The notes: generated by a model from the letters alone, not told the origin. 64,000 nucleotides of DNA from Pedobacter cryophilus (GCF_005116455.1 NZ_SWBP01000002.1:248001-312000); one strand, 5' to 3'. Numbered from the stretch's first letter, positions 15,669-24,721 are shown. A program made the numbers and translations.

Positions 15669-16562
15669 TTATACCGAGCTAAATTTACCAAAAACGCCTA
15701 AGGGAAGATTTATTCCACTTTGTGCCTTTAGATACAACTCTCCAATGTCTAAGTTTTTTACTTGAGGGTAAGCACCACGTATTAAATTTTCTACTATGAT
15801 AGACGAAAAACCGAGCGAATAAGTATTCAAGATCAAAAAATGTTCTTCTGGATCTAACAATTGAACCACTTCTTTCATCATTTCTTTAATCTGATCTTCC
15901 AATTTCCATTTTTCGCCTTTAGGGCCATGGCCATAAGCAGGAGGATCTAAAATAATTCCGTTGTAAGTTTTACCTCGCTTTAACTCTCTTTGAACAAACT
16001 TTAAAGCATCTTCTACTACCCATCTAATATCTTTTAAATTGGAAATCTCTTGATTTTCGTTAGCCCATGAAACTACTTGTTTAATAGAATCTACATGGGT
16101 GGTATCTGCGCCGGCTGCTTTAGCAATTAAAGAAGCGCCGCCTGTGTAGGCAAAAAGGTTGAGTACTTTAGGATTAGGTGTTTTGAATTTTTTGATTTTT
16201 GACGATATAAAATCCCAGTTAACAGCTTGTTCTGGGAAAACGCCAACATGTTTAAATGATGTTAAAGCCAATCTTAATTTTATAGATACATCTTTGTTTT
16301 GGTAATTTATATGCCATCTATCGGGTATTTTAGAATTCTTTTTTACCCATTCACCAGCTGTAGCCGATCTTCCTTTAAACTTAATATGATGCAGTTTTTG
16401 CCATTCACTTTCGGGGAGTAGTTTATCCCAAACTGCTTGAGGCTCTGGTCTAATTAAAATAAGTTCTCCAAACCTTTCTAGCTTTTCGAAATCTCCACAA
16501 TCTATTAATTCATAATCTTTCCAATGTTGAGGAGAAAGTGCGTTTATAGAAGGTTCTGCCAT
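15669..16562 (-). CDS. RlmI-like class I rRNA methyltransferase
   Basis: 297 aa. The SAM-binding motif is VLNLFAYTGGASLIAKAAGA, the acidic loop is THVDSIKQVVSWANEN, and the catalytic-type motif is ILDPPAYGHG, as in the RlmI/RlmK (23S rRNA m5C1962 or m2G) family. An oligomeric beta N-terminal part (WHINYQNKDVSIKLRLALTS) precedes it. It is about 100 residues shorter than E. coli RlmI because no PUA domain is present, as is common for the Bacteroidota form. The exact target base cannot be fixed from sequence. It follows mlaF on the same strand with a 53-bp gap. Confidence 0.85.
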   Translation of the reverse strand: MAEPSINALSPQHWKDYELIDCGDFEKLERFGELILIRPEPQAVWDKLLPESEWQKLHHIKFKGRSATAGEWVKKNSKIPDRWHINYQNKDVSIKLRLALTSFKHVGVFPEQAVNWDFISSKIKKFKTPNPKVLNLFAYTGGASLIAKAAGADTTHVDSIKQVVSWANENQEISNLKDIRWVVEDALKFVQRELKRGKTYNGIILDPPAYGHGPKGEKWKLEDQIKEMMKEVVQLLDPEEHFLILNTYSLGFSSIIVENLIRGAYPQVKNLDIGELYLKAQSGINLPLGVFGKFSSV

Positions 16563-16615
16563 ATATTTGTGTATTCTAAATCGAGTTTTTTTATTTGAAT
16601 TTTTAAGGATTAAAA

Positions 16616-17365
16616 CTACTTTTTTAATAGCGTTTCCATCAGTTTGGTGGCAAAAACAAAATCATTTAGTTCTTGATTATCTGTAGAGGTAATTTCTTTA
16701 TTAGAACCTTCCCACCATTTTTTTCCTTGGTGCAAAAATATAATATGATCTCCAATTCCCATCACCGAATTCATATCATGTGTAACTACGGCAGTGGTAA
16801 TATTGTACTCTTCGGTAATTTCTTTAATTAATTCATCAATCATGATAGAACTTTTTGGGTCTAAGCCCGAGTTGGGTTCATCACAAAAAAGATATTTGGG
16901 GTTCATGGCAATAGCTCTGGCTATACCTACTCTTTTTTTCATCCCGCCTGAAAGCTCCGTAGGGTACAATTTATTTTTGCCTGCTAAATTAACCCTTTCT
17001 AAAACAAAATTTATGCGATCTAATTTTTCTGCTTTAGATTGTTCTGTAAACATATCTAATGGGAAACGGATGTTTTTTTCTACTGTCATAGAATCAAACA
17101 AAGCCGAACCTTGAAAAAGCATTCCAATTTCTTTTCTAATAGGAATTCTTTCATGTGTGTTCATAGAAGTAAAATCTCTGCCGTCATAAAGCACTTTGCC
17201 ACTATCTGGTTCATGTAATCCCACCATATTCTTCATCAAAGTGGTTTTTCCAGATCCAGATCCTCCAATAATTAAGGTGGTTACGCCTGGTTTAAATTCC
17301 GCAGAAATACCCTTAAGTACTTGGTTTTCTCCAAAACTTTTATAAATATCTTTAACTTCTATCAT
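16616..17365 (-). CDS. mlaF: ABC transporter ATP-binding protein, MlaF-type
   Basis: 249 aa ATPase of a Mla/TTG2-type phospholipid transporter of the inner membrane. Walker A GGSGSGKTT, Q-loop LFQGSALF, signature LSGGMKKRVGIARA, Walker B YLFCDEPNSGLDP, and H-loop VVTHDM are all present and intact; the Asn in DEPNSGLDP is a variant of the usual DEPTSGLDP. It overlaps the permease gene by 4 bp. The substrate-binding Mce protein (MlaD) is not next to it. Confidence 0.88.
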   Translation of the reverse strand: MIEVKDIYKSFGENQVLKGISAEFKPGVTTLIIGGSGSGKTTLMKNMVGLHEPDSGKVLYDGRDFTSMNTHERIPIRKEIGMLFQGSALFDSMTVEKNIRFPLDMFTEQSKAEKLDRINFVLERVNLAGKNKLYPTELSGGMKKRVGIARAIAMNPKYLFCDEPNSGLDPKSSIMIDELIKEITEEYNITTAVVTHDMNSVMGIGDHIIFLHQGKKWWEGSNKEITSTDNQELNDFVFATKLMETLLKK

Positions 17366-18096
17366 AATAAGAGTTGTGCAATAATGTAATCAGAAACTAA
17401 AATAGCTATACAGCTAATTACAACTGCCTTTGTGCTGGCTTGGCCAACTTCTAATGCTCCACCGCTAGTGTAATATCCTTGGTAGGCAGATACTGTTGTG
17501 ATAATGAAAGCAAATACAAATGCCTTAACCATAGCCACTACTACTGTAAATGGAATAAAATCTGTAGTTAAACCTTGAATAAATTCTGCTGCGGTAACGG
17601 CTCCAGAAGCGCTACCTGCTAGGTAACCTCCAGAAATGCTTAAGAAAATAGCTACAATAACTAACATTGGAATCATAATTACGCCTGCAAGTAATTTGGG
17701 TAGAATCAAAAATCCAGGCGCATTGATACCCATAATTTCTAAAGCATCAATTTGCTCTGTAACCCTCATGGTACCTATTTGTGATGCAATGCTAGAGCCT
17801 ATTTTACCTGCTAAAACCAGCGAACAAACGGTAGGACTCAATTCTAAAATAGTAGAATCACGAGTAATTCCACCAATAATAGATTTGGGAATTAAATCAC
17901 TGGTTAACTGGAAGGCGGTTTGTACGGTGGTTACTGCACCAATAAAAACAGATATAATACTAATGATTCCTAAGGAACCTAAGCCAATATCAACCATCTC
18001 TTTAAAGATTTCATTTTTGTAAATGCTAAGTTTCTCTGGCTTTCTAAAAATAGCCTTAAGTAATAGAATATATTTTCCGAAATGGTAAAATATCAT
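17362..18096 (-). CDS. mlaE: ABC transporter permease, MlaE-type
   Basis: 244 aa integral membrane protein of the MlaE (DUF140) family, which with MlaF moves phospholipids between inner and outer membrane to keep lipid asymmetry. Family blocks: FIGAVTTVQTAFQL, LVLAGKIGSSIASQIGTMRV, TEQIDALEIMGINAPGFLIL, PKLLAGVIMIPML, and GYYTSGGALEVGQASTKAVV. Five hydrophobic segments. First gene of an mlaE-mlaF-methyltransferase run; 78 bp separate it from the divergent SDR gene. Confidence 0.9.
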   Translation of the reverse strand: MIFYHFGKYILLLKAIFRKPEKLSIYKNEIFKEMVDIGLGSLGIISIISVFIGAVTTVQTAFQLTSDLIPKSIIGGITRDSTILELSPTVCSLVLAGKIGSSIASQIGTMRVTEQIDALEIMGINAPGFLILPKLLAGVIMIPMLVIVAIFLSISGGYLAGSASGAVTAAEFIQGLTTDFIPFTVVVAMVKAFVFAFIITTVSAYQGYYTSGGALEVGQASTKAVVISCIAILVSDYIIAQLLL

Positions 18097-18174
18097 AGTT
18101 TGGTTTTTGCGTAAAAATAAGCTTTTTTATCTATTGCAAATATTAAACCTAAATTGGTATTAAAATCAAATAAA

Positions 18175-18876
18175 ATGAATGTATTAATTACCGGGGCTTC
18201 TAAAGGAATAGGCAAAGCAATTTCATTAAATATGGCAGCAAACGGCCATCACTTAGCTTTGTGCGCCCGAAATTTAAAAGATTTACAAGAGCTTAAAGCA
18301 GAGATTGTTAAGCTTTATCCAGCCGTAGAAGTATTTATCAAAGAAGTAGACTGTAGTCAAAAAAAGGCAGTACAGCAATTTGCAGCGCTTTCTTTATCGG
18401 CTTTAGGCCAAATAGATGTTTTGGTAAATAATGTAGGCGTATTTGTGCCCTCTTTTATATTAGATGAGGAAGATGATGCTTTAGACCTTCACATGCAAAC
18501 CAATGTTTATGCGCCTTATTACTTATATAAAAAATTGGCTTCTTTAATGAAAGAAAGACGTTTTGGGTATATTTTTAATATATGTTCTGTGGCTAGTATA
18601 GAAACAATTGTAAATGCAGGTTCTTACTGTGTAACTAAATCGGCGTTGCTTAGTCTTAATAACATCATGAGAAAAGAGATGATGGACTATGAGGTAAAAG
18701 TAACGGCAATATTGCCAGGTTCTACTTTAACAAACTCTTGGGCAGGCACTTCCATTTCTCCTGATGAATTTATACAACCACAGGATGTAGCATCAGCTAT
18801 TGATCAAATCATGAAAATGAGCATTGGCGCAAATGTAGATCAAATTGTGATAAAGCCCATCCACGGACAAATTTAG
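18175..18876 (+). CDS. Short-chain dehydrogenase/reductase
   Basis: Classical SDR of 233 aa. The NADP(H)-binding TGASKGIGKAI is at the N-terminus, NNVG is the structural motif after strand 4, and the active site has S (ICSVAS) and Y-x-x-x-K (YCVTK). LPGSTLTNSW follows. The substrate is not evident. I chose the ATG at 18175 since a TTG seven codons upstream would add an unneeded leader before the first strand. It stands 20 bp ahead of the PspC-domain gene, so they may share a transcript, though their functions are not clearly linked. Confidence 0.85.
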   Translation: MNVLITGASKGIGKAISLNMAANGHHLALCARNLKDLQELKAEIVKLYPAVEVFIKEVDCSQKKAVQQFAALSLSALGQIDVLVNNVGVFVPSFILDEEDDALDLHMQTNVYAPYYLYKKLASLMKERRFGYIFNICSVASIETIVNAGSYCVTKSALLSLNNIMRKEMMDYEVKVTAILPGSTLTNSWAGTSISPDEFIQPQDVASAIDQIMKMSIGANVDQIVIKPIHGQI

Positions 18877-18896
18877 AACAGAAAGGAAAAATTAAC

Positions 18897-19433
18897 ATGA
18901 CTAAGAAATTAACAAGAGACACCAGTAATAAGATGGTTGCTGGCGTGGCATCAGGTTTAGCAAATTATTTTCAGCTTGATGTAACTTGGGTAAGAATTGC
19001 TTTTGCTTTAGCAGCTTTTTTTGGCGGCGGTGGAATATGGATTTATATTATTTTATGGATTGCCGTTCCCGAAGAAAATAATGGGCCATTTAAATTTGGA
19101 GATTTTAAAACAGATTATAGGGTTAGCCCCGATGAACCAAATAATTTTGAATCTACTTTTAAACCCAAAGAGAAAGTAAATATGAATTTAATTGGGGGAT
19201 TAGTATTGATTGGTTTGGGCTCTTATTTTCTTTTAGATGAATTTGATATTATTCCTAATTGGTTTCGTTTAGGCAAATTATGGCCTTTGGTATTTGTAGT
19301 GATTGGTTTAAGTATTTTATTTAAGGGAGCCAAGCAAGAATCTCAACCAAAAGATTTTGACACCTCAGATTTTAAGAAAAAAACTGATGAAACACCAACA
19401 GAAGAAGCAACTAATAAAAACGACTCATTTTAA
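18897..19433 (+). CDS. PspC-domain membrane protein
   Basis: 178 aa. A PspC domain occupies about residues 3-60 (LTRDTSNKMVAGVASGLANY, then the helix IWIYIILWIAVPEE). A linker follows, then a second hydrophobic region of the LiaI/DUF5668 type (LIGGLVLIGLGSYFLLDEF; GKLWPLVFVVIGLSILFKG), and an acidic tail. PspC proteins sense envelope stress in the phage-shock response; no pspA is nearby. It is followed after 9 bp by a LiaF-like protein with a related membrane region, then by an RDD protein, which suggests one envelope-stress operon. Confidence 0.85.
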   Translation: MTKKLTRDTSNKMVAGVASGLANYFQLDVTWVRIAFALAAFFGGGGIWIYIILWIAVPEENNGPFKFGDFKTDYRVSPDEPNNFESTFKPKEKVNMNLIGGLVLIGLGSYFLLDEFDIIPNWFRLGKLWPLVFVVIGLSILFKGAKQESQPKDFDTSDFKKKTDETPTEEATNKNDSF

Positions 19434-19442
19434 TTAGAAATT

Positions 19443-20393
19443 ATGAAAACAGATAAAATATTTTGGGGAATACTATTGGTATTTATTGGTGGCATATTCC
19501 TTTTAGAAAACTTTGGAGTAATAGATTTTAGCTGGCATTACGCCTGGCGTTTTTGGCCAGTAATCTTAATTTTAATTGGCGTAAACATATTATTCTCTCG
19601 CTCTAACTCTAAGGTGGGTTTATTAGCAACTACCTTAATTACTATAATGGCTTTGGGCGTAATTACTTATATGGGGCTTCAAAAAAGAGAAAATACATCA
19701 CGTTGGAATTGGAGTTATTCTGATGATAATGATGAATTTGATAACGATTCTTTAAACAATACAGAAATATCTAGTACTTACATAGAAGATTATGATCCTA
19801 AATTTAAAACCGCTAAACTTAATATTAGGGGAGGAGCAAGCGCTTTTGAACTAAGAGCTGGAACTGATAAACTATTTGAAGCTAATTTAAATCAAACAAA
19901 GTCTCGTTATTATTTAAAAAAGACAGAGACAGATAGCAGCGCAGTTTTAGATTTCAACTCTAAAAATAAAAAAGGCAATTATTCTTTTAAAAACGAAGAA
20001 TTTGATGACGTGGTGATGATGTTAAATACACAGCCCTTATGGGATGTAAGCTTATTTTTTGGTGCCGGAAAAGCAGATTTTGACCTCAGTAACCATAAAG
20101 TAAAAAGCATTTACTTAAAAGGTGGCGCTGCAGAGTTTAATGTAAAGGTTGGCGATTTATACAATAACGTAAATTTAACAGCAGAAACTGGTGTTGCCGA
20201 AGTAAAAATAGAAGTACCAGAAAGTATGGGTTGCCAAATCAAAACTTCAACAGGCTTATCCTCTAAAGATTTTGATGGTTTTGTCAAAAAAGCCGATGGA
20301 ACTTACGAAACTTCAAATTACCGCTCGGCCGCAAAAAAAATAAATATTGTATTAAAAGGTGGTTTAAGTGATTTTAATGTGAATCGTTATTAA
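19443..20393 (+). CDS. LiaF-like membrane protein with beta-rich C-terminal domain
   Basis: 316 aa. The N-terminus has two to three helices of the LiaI/LiaF type (IFWGILLVFIGGIFLLENFG; FWPVILILIGVNILFSR; TTLITIMALGVITYMGL). The C-terminal part (about 110-316) is a repetitive beta structure with alternating KLNIRGGASAFELRAG, FGAGKADFDLS, LKGGAAEFNVKVGD and LKGGLSDFNVN motifs, a 'toast-rack' type fold. It is likely an envelope-facing sensor. The stop directly abuts the next ATG (zero gap), so translational coupling is likely. Confidence 0.8.
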   Translation: MKTDKIFWGILLVFIGGIFLLENFGVIDFSWHYAWRFWPVILILIGVNILFSRSNSKVGLLATTLITIMALGVITYMGLQKRENTSRWNWSYSDDNDEFDNDSLNNTEISSTYIEDYDPKFKTAKLNIRGGASAFELRAGTDKLFEANLNQTKSRYYLKKTETDSSAVLDFNSKNKKGNYSFKNEEFDDVVMMLNTQPLWDVSLFFGAGKADFDLSNHKVKSIYLKGGAAEFNVKVGDLYNNVNLTAETGVAEVKIEVPESMGCQIKTSTGLSSKDFDGFVKKADGTYETSNYRSAAKKINIVLKGGLSDFNVNRY

Positions 20394-21002
20394 ATGAACC
20401 AAACAAAATATACTTTAGTTATTAATGGTAAACCAGCCGGACCGTTTACACTAGAGGAATTAAAAACTCAAAAGGTTAAACCCGATTCGTTCCTCAGAAC
20501 ACCCTTAATGGACGATTATAAAGAAGCTCATGAATTCCCTGAATTAAGGGAATTTTTGGGTTTTGCTAAACAATACACAAATCCACAATATTTTGCTGGC
20601 TTTGATTTAAGAATGTTAGCCAGCGTATTAGATTGGTTTATCATTGCTGGTATTATTGCCGTTTTAGACCTCATCACCATCTTAATTTTAGATCAAAGAG
20701 AGCAAACCATTTTTATATTATTAGCCAATATCATTATCATCCCAGTTTCAAAGTTTGTTTATCAGGTTTATCTCGAGAATGCTCAACAGGCTACCTTAGG
20801 AAAAAAAATGTTAAACATTAGAGTCACTAATTTGCAGGGTTTAAAACCTACATTCAATCAAATTTTAATCAGAAATCTTTCTAAAATCATTAGTACAGGG
20901 CTGTTTTTCTTTGGATACTTATACAGTTTCCTCAATAAAAAACAACAATGCTTACATGATATAATAGCTGATACCTTAGTAATAAAGGATAGATTGGTGT
21001 AG
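20394..21002 (+). CDS. GYF_2 + RDD-family membrane protein
   Basis: 202 aa. The N-terminal ~55 residues look like a GYF_2 (DUF4339) domain (YTLVINGKPAGPFTLEELKT), a small ligand-binding module. The rest is an RDD domain with three membrane segments (AGFDLRMLASVLDWFIIAGI; a conserved TLGKKMLNIRVTN loop; CLHDIIADTLVI). RDD proteins are of mixed or unknown function, some acting as ion antiporters. Last gene of the PspC/LiaF-like/RDD cluster; a dispersed 3'-end element follows 28 bp after its stop. Confidence 0.85.
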   Translation: MNQTKYTLVINGKPAGPFTLEELKTQKVKPDSFLRTPLMDDYKEAHEFPELREFLGFAKQYTNPQYFAGFDLRMLASVLDWFIIAGIIAVLDLITILILDQREQTIFILLANIIIIPVSKFVYQVYLENAQQATLGKKMLNIRVTNLQGLKPTFNQILIRNLSKIISTGLFFFGYLYSFLNKKQQCLHDIIADTLVIKDRLV

Positions 21003-21030
21003 ACTTAAATTATCAGTTTTAAAATATTTT

Positions 21031-21130
21031 GGAAAGCAAAACCAATAAAAGTAATTTCCGCTAGTCCGGCTTTTTATTACAATCTTTTTGTGAAAAACAA
21101 AAAGGATTTCCATTTCAATCCGGTTTAGAT
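21031..21130 (+). repeat. Dispersed 3'-end element, copy F
   Basis: GAAAGCAAAACC..., TTTCCGCTAGTCCGG, then a hairpin ATCTTTTTGT / ACAAAAAGGAT, then TTCCATTTCAATCCGG. Left block CGCTAGTC and right block (hairpin-GGAT..C...CAATCC) are shared with the copies at 43158 and 56414. It begins 28 bp after the stop of the RDD gene, in the same orientation. Confidence 0.65.
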
Positions 21131-21233
21131 TATAAATTTTAGTGGTTTTTAACTATGTTTTATTTCTAATGTTCATAACAGAAAAGGGTGTAAGAAGTAA
21201 CTAGATTTAACTGAGTAATTAGCTCAATATTTT

Positions 21234-21310
21234 TGTGTTAGGGATTGCAGCGGCATCTCCCGATTTTTCATCGGGAATACAGCGCAAAGCCCGCTCGAAC
21301 ACCCAAAAAT
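21234..21310 (-). repeat. Dispersed 3'-end element, copy A
   Basis: On the minus strand: GGGTGTTCGAGCGGGCTTTG, CGCTGTATTC, then hairpin TCCCGAT-GAAAA-ATCGGGA, then GATGCCGCTGCAATCCC and TAACAC. Outer GTGTT/AACAC ends are inverted. It sits tail-to-tail with copy F in the 450-bp gap 21003-21452. It is the only copy not co-oriented with an upstream gene. The rest of the gap is AT-rich DNA with no other feature seen. Confidence 0.7.
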
Positions 21311-21427
21311 CTAACCTTTTTTTAATGTTAACTTTTCACTTTCTATTTTAAACTTTTATCTCTAAACTTTAAACGTTCTGCTTCCATCCAAACTTTTTAA
21401 AAGAAAAACTATTTAATATAAAACGTG

Positions 21428-21435
21428 TATTTTTG
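21428..21435 (+). promoter_or_regulatory. Candidate -7 box for ispG
   Basis: TATTTTTG fits TAnnTTTG and lies 18 bp before the ATG at 21453, giving a very short leader. No clear -33 TTG is seen. Confidence 0.4.
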
Positions 21436-21452
21436 ACCAAATTATTTTTTGC

Positions 21453-23450
21453 ATGGAAACTAAAGCAACAAAGGCTTTAAAAGGAAATTACTGTAATTCT
21501 ATCACCCAATATTCTAGGTTTATTACTCGTGAAGTAAACGTTGGCGGTGTTTTAATGGGCGGAAACAACCCTATTAGAATACAATCTATGACTACTACAG
21601 ATACTATGGATACCGAAGGTTCTGTAGCGCAAAGTATAAGAATGATTGATGCAGGCTGCGAATATGTGCGTATTACGGCTCCTTCCATGAAAGAAGCACA
21701 AAATTTATTAGAGATTAAAAAAGGATTAGCTGCAAAAGGATACACTACGCCGCTAGTTGCCGATATTCATTTTACCCCAAACGCTGCCGAATTAGCCGCT
21801 AAAATTGTAGAAAAAGTAAGGGTAAACCCAGGTAATTACGCCGATAAAAAGAAGTTTGAAGAAATAAATTATACCCCAGAAGCCTACCAAATTGAGCTGG
21901 CAAGAATCAAGAAAAAATTTGCCCCGCTGGTAGAAATTTGCAAAGCTAACGGAACAGCAATGAGGATTGGAACCAATCATGGGTCGCTGTCAGACCGTAT
22001 TATGAGTTGGTATGGAGATACTCCAAAGGGAATGGTAGAATCAGCCATGGAATTTATAAGAATTTGCCATAGTATGGATTATCATCAATTGGTAATTTCT
22101 ATGAAATCTAGTAACACCCAGGTGATGGTACAGGCCTACCGTTTGTTGGTGCAAACTATGGTTGCCGAGGGAATGAATTATCCTTTGCATTTAGGGGTTA
22201 CTGAGGCTGGCGATGGAGAAGATGGGAGAATAAAATCTGCAGTAGGGATTGGTACTTTATTGGAAGATGGCTTGGGCGATACCATTCGTGTTTCTTTAAC
22301 CGAAGAACCTGAGTTTGAAATTCCGGTTGCACAAGCTTTGGCACAACGTTATGAAAATAGAAAGCAGGTGATGGCGGCTGACGTTGAAGAACCTGATTTT
22401 GAAATTCCAGAAGGATATTCTCCTTTTGAGTACAATAAAAGAGCTTCGGCAGAGCTAAATACGTTTATTGGTGGTCATCAAGTACCACGAGTAATTTTAG
22501 ATTTATCAGACCAAAACTTAAAAGATGTAGGCATTTTAGCTGCCGCTGGATACAATTATTCGCCAATTTTAGATAAGTACAACATGGGCGATCAGTCTAT
22601 TGATTTTGCTTATTTAGGTGATGAGTTACCTTCGTTTGAGTTTCCGGGGAATTTAAAACAGCTTTACAATTATAAAACTTGGCAAAATCTTTCTTCAAAA
22701 ACTAATTGTCACCCATTATATAATTTGAAAGAATATTTAGTTGCTGCTGAAAAAGACATTGCATTAAATTTGGTAAGGGTTTCTAATCATGATTTAGATA
22801 GTGATGATTTTGCTGCTTTACCTTTTGATAAAACTTTGGTTTTTGTATTAGAAACCACACAAGAATGCGGCATGGCAGATCAAAGAGCTTTCTTTTTTAA
22901 GCTGATGAATGCCGGAATTGATACGCCTGTAATTATCAAAAGATCTTATGTTTTTGATGAAAATGAAAACTTAGCAGAGAAAGAATTAAAAGCTCAGCTT
23001 TATGCTGCAACTGATTTAGGCGCTTTATTATTAGGCGGTTTGGGCGATGGTGTTTGGCTAGATGCTCCTCAGGTTTCTACTAAATTTAGGGTTTCTACTT
23101 CTTTCGGAATTTTGCAAGCTACCAGATCAAGAATATCAAAAGCAGAATACATTTCTTGCCCAAGCTGCGGTAGAACTTTGTTTGATTTGCAAGAAACTAC
23201 CCAAATGATTAGAAGTCGTACAGATCATTTAAAAGGGATTAAAATTGGCATTATGGGGTGCATTGTAAACGGCCCCGGTGAAATGGCTGATGCCGATTAT
23301 GGTTATGTTGGTACTGGTCCTGGTAAAATTACTTTATACCGAGGTAAAGAGGTGGTGAAGAAAAATGTAAGTTCTGATAACGCTTTAAATGAGATGATAG
23401 ACATCATTAAAGTGGATGGTAATTGGATAGAAAAGGAAGAAGTAAATTGA
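21453..23450 (+). CDS. ispG: (E)-4-hydroxy-3-methylbut-2-enyl-diphosphate synthase, long form
   Basis: Penultimate enzyme of the non-mevalonate (MEP) isoprenoid pathway; reduces MEcPP to HMBPP with a [4Fe-4S] cluster. 665 aa. An N-terminal TIM barrel (VGGVLMGGNNPIRIQSMTTT; LVADIHFTPNAA; RIGTNHGSLSDRIMSWYGDT) is followed by a roughly 250-residue insertion and a C-terminal reductase-like domain with cluster ligands C569, C572 (CPSCGRT) and C603 (GCIVNGPGEM). The long insert is normal for Bacteroidota and plants, not a fusion error. Apparently a single-gene unit. Confidence 0.95.
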   Translation: METKATKALKGNYCNSITQYSRFITREVNVGGVLMGGNNPIRIQSMTTTDTMDTEGSVAQSIRMIDAGCEYVRITAPSMKEAQNLLEIKKGLAAKGYTTPLVADIHFTPNAAELAAKIVEKVRVNPGNYADKKKFEEINYTPEAYQIELARIKKKFAPLVEICKANGTAMRIGTNHGSLSDRIMSWYGDTPKGMVESAMEFIRICHSMDYHQLVISMKSSNTQVMVQAYRLLVQTMVAEGMNYPLHLGVTEAGDGEDGRIKSAVGIGTLLEDGLGDTIRVSLTEEPEFEIPVAQALAQRYENRKQVMAADVEEPDFEIPEGYSPFEYNKRASAELNTFIGGHQVPRVILDLSDQNLKDVGILAAAGYNYSPILDKYNMGDQSIDFAYLGDELPSFEFPGNLKQLYNYKTWQNLSSKTNCHPLYNLKEYLVAAEKDIALNLVRVSNHDLDSDDFAALPFDKTLVFVLETTQECGMADQRAFFFKLMNAGIDTPVIIKRSYVFDENENLAEKELKAQLYAATDLGALLLGGLGDGVWLDAPQVSTKFRVSTSFGILQATRSRISKAEYISCPSCGRTLFDLQETTQMIRSRTDHLKGIKIGIMGCIVNGPGEMADADYGYVGTGPGKITLYRGKEVVKKNVSSDNALNEMIDIIKVDGNWIEKEEVN

Positions 23451-23484
23451 TGTCATGTTGAAATGAATTTAACCGTAAATTGGG

Positions 23485-24669
23485 TTAAAAAATCTCAGCT
23501 GGATTAATTTTTAAAAACTCTTCCCAAGGCAAGCCTTTATTTCCAATCAATAAAACTTTAGAGGGGTTAAAATATTTTTGAAAAGCATTTAATCCAGAAA
23601 GACTGGTTGCATCATTGCTTTTCACTTCCAAAGCAATTACTCGACCTCGTTTTTCTAAAACAAAATCTACTTCATCGTTTCTGTGTCGCCAATAATAAAC
23701 ATTAAAATTATTAACTAAAGCGGAGTTGACTAAATGAGCTCCAATTGCCGATTCTACCATTCGGCCCCATTCTTGTTTATTTTCAAGTATTTCATTAAAA
23801 GACTCATTTCTTTGAGCGCTAATTAAAGCATTATTGTGAACCTGAAATTTTGGACTCGAAGATCTTTTTCTGATGACATCTGCGGCGTATTTTTCTATTC
23901 CTGCTAATAAACCAGCGGTATCTAAAAGTTGTAAATAATGCGAAAGCGTGGTGGTATTCCCCGCATCTTGTAATTGTCCCTGTACTTTGGTGTAAGAAAG
24001 TATTTGACCAGAGTATAAGCAGCCTAACTCAAATAAACGTTTCATTAATGCGGGTTTGTCTACTCTGGTTAACATTAAAATATCTTTAGAAATACTGGTT
24101 TCTATCAATGAATTATTGATGTAATTTTTCCATCGTTCTTCTTCATTAATTAATGAAACGGAGCCAGGATAAGCGCCAAACCAAACATATTGATTGGCAG
24201 TAAAACCAAAAGCGTCTTGCATTTCTTTAAAAGACCAATGCCCTACATAAGTAGATTCAAAACGACCGGCTAAAGATTCGGTAAGACCTTGTTGTAATAA
24301 TAACCTAGATGAACCGAGTAAGATAATTTTAATGTTGATGTTTTCTCTGCTATCTTGGTCCCATAGTTTTTTAACTATTTCGCTCCAATTATCAATTTTT
24401 TGTATTTCATCAATCACTAATAGAAATTCTTCAATTCCTTCGTTTTTGATTTTAATTCTTACACTTTCCCATAAAGAGGTTAACCAAACGCTGTCAGAAG
24501 CAGGTACTGCATCAGCAGATTCAAACTGATGCGGAATGTTTATCTCCTTAATTAATTGCCCAATCAAAGTAGTTTTACCCACTTGACGAGGTCCCATTAA
24601 CACTTGAATAAACTTTTTTGGTTCTTTTATTCTTGTTGTAAGTTGTTGTAAATAAGATCTTTGGAACAT
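23485..24669 (-). CDS. AAA-family ATPase with DUF4143 C-terminal region (second copy)
   Basis: 394 aa. Walker A GPRQVGKTT (26-34), Walker B LLVIDEIQK, arginine-rich sensor region (LLGSSRLLLQQGLTESLAGR, then FESTYVGH), a helix-turn-helix-like middle part (TTLSHYLQLLDTAGLL), and a PD-(D/E)xK-like C-terminus (RHRNDEVDFVLEKRGRVIAL, then EVKS) that is more intact than in the copy at 8154. Function unknown; members occur as solitary genes in Bacteroidota and archaea. Two identical 20-bp palindromes stand directly before the start codon. It converges on ispG with a 34-bp gap. Confidence 0.85.
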   Translation of the reverse strand: MFQRSYLQQLTTRIKEPKKFIQVLMGPRQVGKTTLIGQLIKEINIPHQFESADAVPASDSVWLTSLWESVRIKIKNEGIEEFLLVIDEIQKIDNWSEIVKKLWDQDSRENINIKIILLGSSRLLLQQGLTESLAGRFESTYVGHWSFKEMQDAFGFTANQYVWFGAYPGSVSLINEEERWKNYINNSLIETSISKDILMLTRVDKPALMKRLFELGCLYSGQILSYTKVQGQLQDAGNTTTLSHYLQLLDTAGLLAGIEKYAADVIRKRSSSPKFQVHNNALISAQRNESFNEILENKQEWGRMVESAIGAHLVNSALVNNFNVYYWRHRNDEVDFVLEKRGRVIALEVKSNDATSLSGLNAFQKYFNPSKVLLIGNKGLPWEEFLKINPAEIF

Positions 24670-24679
24670 GTTTTACAAA

Positions 24680-24721
24680 TTACTCAATATATTGAGTAAA
24701 ATTACTCAATATATTGAGTAA
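24680..24721 (-). promoter_or_regulatory. Two tandem identical 20-bp palindromes at the start of the DUF4143 ATPase gene
   Basis: TTACTCAATATATTGAGTAA is a perfect palindrome and occurs twice, at 24680-24699 and 24702-24721, 22 bp apart (two helical turns, same DNA face). The start codon of the minus-strand ATPase lies only 11 bp away. A TAATTTG box (24676-24682, minus strand) overlaps the proximal copy and would give a nearly leaderless mRNA. Geometry is that of a cooperative dimer-binding operator. Confidence 0.75.

Noticed and set aside
16616-18096. MlaE/MlaF pair without MlaD as a broken transporter
   Set aside because: The Mce protein is often encoded elsewhere in Bacteroidota; both genes here have intact motifs.
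22380-22960. Long extra segment inside ispG that looked like a fusion or insertion
   Set aside because: Bacteroidota and plant IspG proteins normally carry this extra domain; the frame is intact and both ends of the enzyme are canonical.
23449-23470. GATGTCATGTTGAAATGAATTT after ispG as a trace of the TGTCATGCTGAGCG-type repeat
   Set aside because: Only about half of the motif matches, in AT-rich DNA; not distinguishable from chance.
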